This document shows, one piece after another, positions 1-5,591 of a stretch of DNA of 6,585 bases. Source of the stretch: CAZDME01 sp964506785 [NCBI: uncultured bacterium] (GTDB lineage Bacteria > CAZDME01 > JAYEMH01); assembly GCA_964506785.1 (NCBI GenBank), contig CAZDME010000066.1:1-6585 (forward strand), given 5' to 3'. The notes below the pieces were generated by a model that was given only the letters and a program-made list of their open reading frames with translations, ran no database searches and was not told the DNA's origin. A program made the translations under genes and the position numbers. The first letter of the stretch is position 1, and the number at the start of each line of letters is the position of its first letter.

Positions 1-399
1 AATAATGATATGTTCTTTAAAATATATTCTTTTAAACAAATTTCTAAAATTTTGATAGGCAGGGACAACTAAAGGGATAAGGTCGTTTATGATAACTACC
101 AATTTCGCCGGACAAAGAAGAGGGGCTTTAAAATAAGGCGTCAGAAATACATCTACTTTCTCTCTCTTTAAATAATTGGCGAGCTGAAATTGGTCCCAAA
201 ATAAAGTGAAGTATTCAGGTATCTTAACCTTCTTTAAATTATTACTTTCAAGAGGCATCTCTGAATGTTGATTGTGAAAGATAATATATTTATTCTCGGA
301 TCTTGTAGAGGCAACCTCCCTTAAAAAACTGTAAAGGTAGCGGCTTATTCCAGTCATCTTCCCTTTTTTAAACTCTCTGCCATCTACGCCAATTCTCAT
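1..399 (-). CDS. GT4-family glycosyltransferase, N-terminal part (cut by left edge)
   Basis: This partial gene encodes 133 residues and runs off the left edge without a stop. It looks like the acceptor-binding N-terminal Rossmann half of a GT-B glycosyltransferase of family GT4, which transfers a sugar from an NDP-sugar to a lipid-linked glycan at the cytoplasmic membrane face. Visible marks are the opening MRIGVDGREF, the loop TGISRYLYSF (residues 16-25), FWDQFQL near 68-74, DVFLTPYF at 83-90 and the strand-turn VVIINDLIPLVVP at 101-113. The family usually has His-Asp in that last motif (HDLIP); here Asn105 stands in place of the His. The C-terminal donor domain with the EX7E motif would lie outside the window. 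The ATG is preceded by AAAGAGAT inside the end of the upstream gene and begins 2 bases after that gene's stop, implying coupled translation. Donor and acceptor sugars cannot be told from this fragment. Confidence 0.85.
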   Translation of the reverse strand, partial: MRIGVDGREFKKGKMTGISRYLYSFLREVASTRSENKYIIFHNQHSEMPLESNNLKKVKIPEYFTLFWDQFQLANYLKREKVDVFLTPYFKAPLLCPAKLVVIINDLIPLVVPAYQNFRNLFKRIYFKEHIII

Positions 400-401
400 T
401 T

Positions 402-1112
402 TTATCTCTTTTTAAATTTTAAACTTACAACTTTCCCGATATAAATCAAACCATTTCTAAGGGAAATAATTAATCCGGAGGCTATCTTTGATTTGCCTAT
501 CCGGCGGGATTGACATCTATACGGAAACTCCTTTATTTTAAAACCCCTTTTTTCTGCCTGGTATAAAAAACCAATACAATACTCTCCGGAGATTCCCGAT
601 ATCTCAATTTTTTCTAAAATCTCCTTTTTAACCGCTAAAAAACCACTGGTTAAATCGCTTACTTCTGTTTTTAACAAAAACTTAGCCAAATAATTAATGA
701 ATTTACTTGAAAAGACTCTACTTACCGAAGTCCTGGCATCCTGGCCGCCGGCGACATAACGCGAGCCAACTACGATATCATAGCCATTTATTTCTTTAAT
801 CATTAATGGTAAAACCTCTGGGGGCATGGAAAAATCAGTATCCATCCAGGCGATAATATCTCCTTTGGCTTTAGAGATACCAGCCTTTATAGCCGTTGCC
901 AAAGATCTTTTATTGAACCTTCGAAAAAGTTTAACGTTTTTATTTTTCTCTATTATCCTTTCAACCTCTCTCCAGGTACCATCAGGAGAATTATCATCAA
1001 CAACTATTATCTCTTCCAAATTTTCTAAAGAGCCCAAAATACTAAAAATGAGTCTGGTGACATTTTCCTTCTCATTATAGGTCGGTACAATTAAAGATAC
1101 CTTTAGCTCCAT
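402..1112 (-). CDS. GT2 glycosyltransferase, polyprenyl-phosphate mannose synthase (DPM1) type
   Basis: This 236-residue GT-A fold enzyme most resembles dolichyl/undecaprenyl-phosphate sugar synthases, which move a hexose from an NDP-sugar (often GDP-mannose) to a polyprenyl phosphate. Motifs in order: SLIVPTYNEKENV (6-18), VVDDNSPDGT for nucleotide binding (37-46), the metal-binding DxD in MDTDFSMPPE (90-99), VGSRYVAGG (115-123), DLTSGFLAVKK (153-163) and the C-terminal EFPYRCQSRRIGKSKI (195-210). The last two are hallmarks of the DPM1-like branch. The length matches the catalytic domain alone: there are no clear transmembrane helices and no GtrA-like tail, unlike many bacterial relatives. 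The ATG is the first possible start because an in-frame TAA lies directly before it; the upstream stop is only 5 bases away and no good Shine-Dalgarno is visible, so translation is probably coupled. It could instead transfer a sugar directly to the growing glycan; the subfamily call is firmer than the substrate. Confidence 0.9.
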   Translation of the reverse strand: MELKVSLIVPTYNEKENVTRLIFSILGSLENLEEIIVVDDNSPDGTWREVERIIEKNKNVKLFRRFNKRSLATAIKAGISKAKGDIIAWMDTDFSMPPEVLPLMIKEINGYDIVVGSRYVAGGQDARTSVSRVFSSKFINYLAKFLLKTEVSDLTSGFLAVKKEILEKIEISGISGEYCIGFLYQAEKRGFKIKEFPYRCQSRRIGKSKIASGLIISLRNGLIYIGKVVSLKFKKR

Positions 1113-1117
1113 TTAAT

Positions 1118-2227
1118 CTATTTGATTAAGCTCTGTCTTACCGCTTTAGATACTTTAATTATCTGTTCTTCTCTAATCGCCAAGCCTGAAGGCAGATAAA
1201 GCCCGTAATTCGATATATCCTCTGTTATCGGATAGCTTTCTTCCTTAAATAAATCCATCTTTTTAAATACCGGCTGCTCATGCATTCCCAGAAAAAAAGG
1301 CCTTGTTTCAATCCCTCGATGATAAAGGCGCCGGGAGAATTCTCCGGCCGATAAACCTAACTTTTTGTCAAGCACTATTCCATACATCCAGAATATACTC
1401 TTTGCCCATTTTCTTTCAACCGGCAAATGAACCTGAGTTAAATCCTTGAGTAACCCATAGTATCTTTTAGCGTTGTTTCGCTTAATCTTTATAAAATTCT
1501 CTATTTTTTCAAGCTGGGCTAAACCGACAGCTGCCTGTAAATTTGACATTCTGTAGTTATAGCCAAGTTCCTTATGATAAAACCTTCTTTCAGGATTAAA
1601 ACAAAGATTGCGAAGGCTTTTTGCTCTTTCTGCCAGGGTTTTATCATTGGTTAAAATCATCCCGCCTTCTCCAGTAGTAACAACCTTATTTGCATAAAAA
1701 CTAAATATTGAGATATCCCCGAAAGAACCGCATTTTTCCCCTTTATATTCCGCCCCGTGGGCTTCAGCCGCATCTTCAATTACAAAGAGTCTATATTTTT
1801 TTGATATATTGAGGATAGAATCCATATCAACCGGATGGCCATAAATGTGAACGGGCATTATGGCTTTTGTTTTTTTTGTAATTTTTGCCTCAATTTGGGA
1901 GACATCCATATTCCAACTATCCTTTTCGGCATCAACCAATACAGGAATAGCTCCCAGCCTAATAACCGCTAAGGCACAGGATATTATGGTAAAGGCAGGC
2001 AAAATTACTTCATCCCCCGGTTTTAAACCTAAAGCCTTTAGGGCTAACTCAAGGGCAGCTGTTCCATTACAAACCGCCACTCCGTAATTTCTTCCAACAT
2101 ACCGGCTAAAATCCTTTTCAAATTTTTTTACAAACAGTCCGGCAGAAGATATTGACTTCTCATCTATACACCGGACAAGCAACTCCTTTTCCCTTTCACC
2201 TAATATCGGTTCATTTACCGGAATCAT
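1118..2227 (-). CDS. per: DegT/DnrJ/EryC1/StrS sugar aminotransferase, probable GDP-perosamine synthase
   Basis: This full-length (369 residues) PLP-dependent fold-type I aminotransferase converts a 4-keto-6-deoxy nucleotide sugar to its 4-amino form with glutamate as amino donor. NGTAALELAL (54-63) forms the PLP phosphate cup, VIEDAAEAHGA (149-159) holds the cofactor Asp152, and SFYANKVVTTGEGGM (176-190) carries the internal-aldimine Lys181. GYNYRMSNLQAA (222-233) and the ETRPFF stretch (307-312) are also typical. HIYGHPVDM, DAAEAHG and TTGEGGM match GDP-perosamine synthases (RfbE/Per) better than ArnB or DesV types, so GDP-4-keto-6-deoxymannose is the likely substrate; this part is from remembered family patterns, not a search. 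The usual Trp in the WISSAG motif is replaced by Ser25. The ATG lies inside the end of the cupin gene (17-base overlap) with GAGG 6 bases upstream. No gmd-like dehydratase to supply the substrate is in the window. Confidence 0.88.
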   Translation of the reverse strand: MIPVNEPILGEREKELLVRCIDEKSISSAGLFVKKFEKDFSRYVGRNYGVAVCNGTAALELALKALGLKPGDEVILPAFTIISCALAVIRLGAIPVLVDAEKDSWNMDVSQIEAKITKKTKAIMPVHIYGHPVDMDSILNISKKYRLFVIEDAAEAHGAEYKGEKCGSFGDISIFSFYANKVVTTGEGGMILTNDKTLAERAKSLRNLCFNPERRFYHKELGYNYRMSNLQAAVGLAQLEKIENFIKIKRNNAKRYYGLLKDLTQVHLPVERKWAKSIFWMYGIVLDKKLGLSAGEFSRRLYHRGIETRPFFLGMHEQPVFKKMDLFKEESYPITEDISNYGLYLPSGLAIREEQIIKVSKAVRQSLIK

Positions 2228-2645
2228 CTAAAGCCTCAAAATGCTGTTTGTCTTTTTCACCTCTATAAGGACCTTGTTTAACCGCTATCATTTCTGTCTC
2301 CTCCAACATCTGAAAACCGTGGCCGCCGGAAGCCAGAAGAATTATATCTCCCGAATTCAATATCTTTTCACCTATAAATTTTCGCGCGGCGGAATACAAA
2401 CTCACCCTGATTTTGCCTTTCTTCATTACCAAAACTTCCTGGGTATAAAAAATCCGGCGCAATTTCAGGTTATGGATATGCGGTTTAATAATTTCACCCT
2501 GGGGGTGATGCATAAAAGCCAGCTGTTGAGAAAAATTATTGGGAGTGAAAAAACTAACCCCTTTCCCTTTATATCCGTCCCGGATGATTATTGCAATAAT
2601 GTCACCATTACATTTCACTTCTTCAACCAAATTGGCTCTGGCCAT
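2211..2645 (-). CDS. Small single-domain cupin, probable metal-binding sugar-modification protein
   Basis: This 144-residue protein is a single beta-barrel cupin. Motif 1 is spread over KPHIHNLKLRRIFYTQE (54-70), giving the likely metal ligands His56, His58 and Glu70, followed by a turn and strand KKGKIRVSLYS. Motif 2 is SGDIILLASGGHGFQML (98-114) with the fourth ligand His109. Other conserved-looking parts are FTPNNFSQQLAFMHHPQG (33-50) and KQGPYRGEKDK (123-133). A full His/His/Glu/His set suggests an active metal site. It lacks the GxRGxHAHK-type motif of the FdtA/QdtA 3,4-ketoisomerases that accompany DegT aminotransferases in dTDP-3-amino-sugar pathways, so that function is not supported. 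The gene sits between a methyltransferase and the aminotransferase and overlaps the latter by 17 bases, so a role in making or tailoring the same amino sugar is likely but inferred. The start is well supported by AAGGAGG 9 bases upstream. No signal peptide is visible; it should act in the cytoplasm. Confidence 0.85.
   Translation of the reverse strand: MARANLVEEVKCNGDIIAIIIRDGYKGKGVSFFTPNNFSQQLAFMHHPQGEIIKPHIHNLKLRRIFYTQEVLVMKKGKIRVSLYSAARKFIGEKILNSGDIILLASGGHGFQMLEETEMIAVKQGPYRGEKDKQHFEALDDSGK
2234..2237 (-). promoter_or_regulatory. Ribosome binding site of the aminotransferase gene, inside the cupin gene
   Basis: GAGG lies 6 bases before the ATG at 2227, within the coding sequence of the cupin gene. 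It supports the start that overlaps the cupin's last codons by 17 bases, so ribosomes ending the cupin can readily restart on the aminotransferase. Confidence 0.6.
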
Positions 2646-2654
2646 AACCTGACG

Positions 2655-2661
2655 CCTCCTT
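2655..2661 (-). promoter_or_regulatory. Strong Shine-Dalgarno (AAGGAGG) of the cupin gene
   Basis: A perfect AAGGAGG lies 9 bases before the cupin ATG at 2645, in the 24-base gap after the methyltransferase stop. It is the strongest ribosome binding site in the window and fixes the cupin start. It also suggests that the cupin and the translationally coupled aminotransferase are well expressed relative to their neighbours. Confidence 0.75.
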
Positions 2662-2669
2662 ATATCTAA

Positions 2670-3431
2670 CTAAAGCTTCTTGGCAATAATAGAAGCATTC
2701 CAGTTTTTATCGCTAAGTTTTCTTTGTAAAGACATAAAGGGTGTATATGATAATATCTTAAAGCCACCCCTATTAAGAAATCTCTTTATCTCTTCAGGAA
2801 AGAAAAAACGCAGCCTATGGACTTCATTTGCTTTTTGCAACATTTTTTTTCCTTCGGTATGTAGTACCGTGTAATGAATCTTTACTAAGTGTCTCCTTGT
2901 ATCAAGTACAGGCTGACAAATTCTGATAATCTTTTTTTTATTATTTATAACCACCTTTTTCCTATTAGCCGGCTTCACTGAAAGAACCCCTGGTGCCGAC
3001 CAGATATCGAATATAAATAACCCTCTATCCTTAAGATGAAAATTAACTTGATTTAAAAACTTAAGGATAATTTTATCTGCCAGCAAATAATTAAATACCG
3101 AAAACATAGCTATCGCCGCATCAAACTTCCTATTAAGCCGAAAACCAGATATATCCTTATTTACCAATTTAACCTTTAACTTAGTATTAATCTTAACTTT
3201 CGCTATAGAGAACATACATTTTGAAGATTCAATTCCAGCAAGGCTATAACCCCTTTTAGCCAAGGGGATTAGGTGCCCTCCAGTGCCGCATCCCAAATCG
3301 AGGATATTTTCTACCGGCTTATCTGAAAATTCTTCAAAAATTTTTTCTAAAAAATCGCACTCAGCCGAATAATCTTTCTTTTTATAAAATAAATCATAAG
3401 AGTCTGCATAAATTTTGCCAAATGGTTTCAT
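2670..3431 (-). CDS. Class I SAM-dependent methyltransferase, possible amino-sugar N-methyltransferase
   Basis: This 253-residue protein has a Rossmann-like methyltransferase core. Motif I is ILDLGCGTGGHLIPLAKRGY (43-62), with the acidic SAM-ribose residue Glu68 in LAGIESS after the second strand and NKDISGF (91-97) as the adenine-side motif. FDAAIAMFSVFNYL (103-116) is the motif IV region. The N-terminus (FGKIYADSYDLFYKKKDYSAEC, split as FGKIYADSYD at 4-13 and LFYKKKDYSAEC at 14-25) resembles the substrate lid of the family that includes the antibiotic-sugar N,N-dimethyltransferases TylM1 and DesVI. Placed two genes ahead of a sugar aminotransferase, it may methylate the amino group of that sugar; methylation of a hydroxyl is an equal alternative from sequence alone. 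No membrane segment is visible. The start at 3431 has AGG 6 bases upstream, in a 33-base gap that is the largest in the window. Confidence 0.85.
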   Translation of the reverse strand: MKPFGKIYADSYDLFYKKKDYSAECDFLEKIFEEFSDKPVENILDLGCGTGGHLIPLAKRGYSLAGIESSKCMFSIAKVKINTKLKVKLVNKDISGFRLNRKFDAAIAMFSVFNYLLADKIILKFLNQVNFHLKDRGLFIFDIWSAPGVLSVKPANRKKVVINNKKKIIRICQPVLDTRRHLVKIHYTVLHTEGKKMLQKANEVHRLRFFFPEEIKRFLNRGGFKILSYTPFMSLQRKLSDKNWNASIIAKKL

Positions 3432-3464
3432 TTATTACCTGGTAGTTATTGACTAAGACAGCTT

Positions 3465-4445
3465 TTAGTTATCTCCTAAATAAATCTTTCGAAAATAATC
3501 AGGCTGAGATAGCAGCTTAAAAACTTCCTTATCCGATAATCGAGCTCTTTTCTTTGCCAGGGCTCTTTTTTTCAAACAATCTTTTAATCTCCCGAGAGAG
3601 GCAAAGAATGAAATAGTAAAATATGGCCTGCCTGTAAAAAGGGCAATAATAAGAAAAAAAGGCAGGAAGAAAAAATGCTTGAGTAAAAGTGATTTATCAG
3701 AAATGTTCTTCCAGATAAATAGAAATGTATTGCGCCGATGGATAAACTCACGGGAGCCAGCAGCCAAAATTTTATTCATAGTCTCGCCATAGCTATGGTA
3801 AACCACTGATTTAGGTTCATATAGTGATATCCAACCTCTCTTCCAGGCCCGATAAGAAAGGTCGGCATCATCCCAGTAGAGAGGGCGGAATAATTCATCG
3901 AAACCACCAAGTTCCAAAAGCTTTATGCGGGAGAAAGCAGAACCCCCGGTAGAGACACAAAAAGCCTGGGTAATCGCATCTATTTCCCCGTTATCAACAT
4001 CCAGATGATCCCAAACAAATCCCCACTTGAATATTGCCCCCATCCGGCCGCCGCCGGCAAAATTTCTGTTATTCCCAGGTAACATCCGGCTATTTACCGC
4101 AAATATTCTTTTATCTTTGAAATGATTAAGAAGCGGATGTAAAAAGTCCTTTTTTACCTCAACATCGTTGTCTAAAAATACAATCATATCGTTTTGGCTT
4201 TCCTTTATTCCGGTATTGTGGACAGCAATAGTTCCCTTCTGTTCTCCCAGTTCAATTAATTTGATTTGAGGAAAATTCTTTTTGATAAATTCCCGGCTAT
4301 CATCCTTGCTTCCATCATCAATAACAATTATTTCATGTTCCCCTTCATCAAACTGAACAGCTTCTATGACGGAAGGCAAGTTTTTTTCTAACAATACCTT
4401 ACCATTAAAATTAGCAATAACAATACTCGCTTTAAGGTTTTCCAT
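3465..4445 (-). CDS. GT2-family glycosyltransferase with C-terminal hydrophobic anchor
   Basis: This 326-residue inverting GT-A enzyme resembles the rhamnosyltransferase/WbbL-like group that adds sugars to lipid-linked oligosaccharides. ASIVIANFNG (6-15) starts the fold, VIDDGSKDDS (41-50) binds the nucleotide, and the metal-binding DxD is in FLDNDVEV (90-97). STGGSAFSR (165-173), GGFDELF (180-186), WDDADLSYRAWKRGW (191-205) and VYHSYGET (215-222) form the acceptor side, with an acidic residue of the DDAD cluster as probable catalytic base. Residues about 253-287 are strongly hydrophobic, with Phe-rich runs, and probably form one or two membrane-embedded helices, followed by a basic tail (KKRALAKKRAR). 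The start overlaps the end of the preceding glycosyltransferase gene by 14 bases; only an A-rich weak ribosome site precedes it, so coupling is likely. The sugar transferred cannot be deduced. Confidence 0.9.
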   Translation of the reverse strand: MENLKASIVIANFNGKVLLEKNLPSVIEAVQFDEGEHEIIVIDDGSKDDSREFIKKNFPQIKLIELGEQKGTIAVHNTGIKESQNDMIVFLDNDVEVKKDFLHPLLNHFKDKRIFAVNSRMLPGNNRNFAGGGRMGAIFKWGFVWDHLDVDNGEIDAITQAFCVSTGGSAFSRIKLLELGGFDELFRPLYWDDADLSYRAWKRGWISLYEPKSVVYHSYGETMNKILAAGSREFIHRRNTFLFIWKNISDKSLLLKHFFFLPFFLIIALFTGRPYFTISFFASLGRLKDCLKKRALAKKRARLSDKEVFKLLSQPDYFRKIYLGDN

Positions 4446-5583
4446 TTCTTTTTTTCAATAAATCCAGATAAACCTCTTCTGTTTCGGAAACATTTTTCCC
4501 AATACTGAAGAATTTTTCTACTCTCTTTCTTCCGGCTCGACCCAACTCTATGGCCTTTTCTTTATCACCAACTAGTTTTATGATTCCTTTAGCTAAAGCT
4601 TTAGAATCTTTTGGGGAAACCAATATCCCTGTTTCCCCATTAAGAACTATTTCCGGTGAAGCTCCACTATCGGCCGCCACGACTGGCTTGGCCATAGCCA
4701 TTGCTTCTATCATAACCCGGCCAAAAGGCTCAGCATCTGAGGCCATAACTAAAATATCTAAAGCCGAAAGAACCTGGGGAATATCTTCTCTGAAACCAGT
4801 AAAAATAACTGTCTCTGACAGGTTCAAACTTTTAGTCAAATTTTTAAGTTCAGCTTTGTATCGTCTATTTTTAGAGAAAAACGCTTCCCCGACGATAAGG
4901 AATTTTACCTCCGGGAAAATATTTATAACTTCCTTAGCTGCTTGGATAAAATATCTCTGGCCTTTACGGGGATCTAGGCGTCCGGCTATTCCTATTAACG
5001 GTGTGCCTTTATCTATATTAAATTGTCTCCTTATTTCATCTCCTTTTATATTTACATTAAACTTCCCTAAATCCACCCCATTATAGATAGCTATTATCTT
5101 AGATGGAGATTTCCCTTTTTTTATAAACCGGGATTTAATTATATTCGAGTTACATATTAATCTACCAGTTAGCCCTAAAAACAAACGGTCTATGTCAATC
5201 ATCCCTTTATCCAATAGATTACGAGCGTGCCAAACTACAGGTACCCCAGTAAACTTAGATACAACGGAACCTAAAAGATTAGTCCTCGGAGTTTGAGAAT
5301 GAATTAAATGAATATTTCTCTCCCTCACTAAGTGAATCAACTTTATTGTTTCTTTTACTAAAGAGAAAATATTTAAAATTCTCTTAATAGGTAATATTTC
5401 GTATTTTACCCCTGTTTCATTTAACTTATCCAGGAAAAACCCTTTATCTGGACAAATAACCAGGGGATTAAATTTATCTTTGTTTAAATTTCTTAAAAGC
5501 TCTAAAATACTATTTTCGGCTCCACCAAATATAGAAGCTTGATGAAGATATAAGATATTAAATCTTTGTTGGGCTTTATCCAT
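4432..5583 (-). CDS. GT4-family (GT-B) glycosyltransferase, complete
   Basis: This 383-residue retaining glycosyltransferase shows both GT-B halves. The N-terminal domain has the glycine-rich SIFGGAENSILELL (17-30), HSQTPRTNLLG (95-105), VPVVWHARN with the conserved His119 (114-122), and CNSNIIKSRF then IYNGVDLGKF (167-176) at the domain linker. The C-terminal donor domain has GIAGRLDPRKGQ (198-209; Arg202 and Lys207 are expected to hold the donor diphosphate), FLIVGE (228-233), VIFTGFREDIPQ (259-270) and the EX7E motif EPFGRVMIE (Glu285, Glu293). The length is normal for GT4. The likely role is adding a sugar to the lipid-linked repeat unit on the inner membrane face; donor and acceptor are unknown. 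The ATG is the first usable start because an in-frame TGA lies two codons upstream. The only purine run, GAGAG, abuts the ATG too closely to be a normal Shine-Dalgarno, and the upstream stop is 8 bases away, which points to translational coupling. Confidence 0.93.
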   Translation of the reverse strand: MDKAQQRFNILYLHQASIFGGAENSILELLRNLNKDKFNPLVICPDKGFFLDKLNETGVKYEILPIKRILNIFSLVKETIKLIHLVRERNIHLIHSQTPRTNLLGSVVSKFTGVPVVWHARNLLDKGMIDIDRLFLGLTGRLICNSNIIKSRFIKKGKSPSKIIAIYNGVDLGKFNVNIKGDEIRRQFNIDKGTPLIGIAGRLDPRKGQRYFIQAAKEVINIFPEVKFLIVGEAFFSKNRRYKAELKNLTKSLNLSETVIFTGFREDIPQVLSALDILVMASDAEPFGRVMIEAMAMAKPVVAADSGASPEIVLNGETGILVSPKDSKALAKGIIKLVGDKEKAIELGRAGRKRVEKFFSIGKNVSETEEVYLDLLKKRNGKP

Positions 5584-5591
5584 CTCTCAAT

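Noticed and set aside
826-1080. Plus-strand open frame of 84 codons opposite the DPM1-like gene
   Set aside because: Antisense shadow of the nucleotide-binding region of a clearly real GT2 gene. The shorter plus-strand frames at 1860-2087 and 2680-2874 were dropped for the same reason.
2643-2645. Cupin considered as an FdtA/QdtA-type dTDP-sugar 3,4-ketoisomerase
   Set aside because: The gene context fits, but the characteristic His-Ala-His-Lys stretch and surrounding FdtA pattern are missing, and the partner aminotransferase resembles the GDP-perosamine type, not the dTDP-3-amino type.
2241-2669. Plus-strand open frame of 142 codons opposite the cupin gene
   Set aside because: It mirrors the cupin gene almost exactly, shows no family features and lacks a supported ribosome site, while the cupin strand has motifs and a strong AAGGAGG.
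3436-3444. Short inverted repeat TACC-N-GGTA in the 33-base gap before the methyltransferase gene
   Set aside because: Four-base arms with a one-base centre cannot form a stable hairpin, there is no T-tract, and it overlaps the weak ribosome site; it is likely chance, not a terminator or operator.
3432-3464. Possible internal promoter in the largest intergenic gap
   Set aside because: The gap is only 33 bases and shows no convincing -35/-10 pair; AT-rich hexamers are expected by chance in this background.
4550-5086. Plus-strand open frame of 178 codons opposite the GT4 gene
   Set aside because: It is wholly antisense to the conserved donor domain of the GT4 gene, has low-complexity Ser/Pro/Ile-rich composition and no recognisable motif; the opposite-strand frame explains it.
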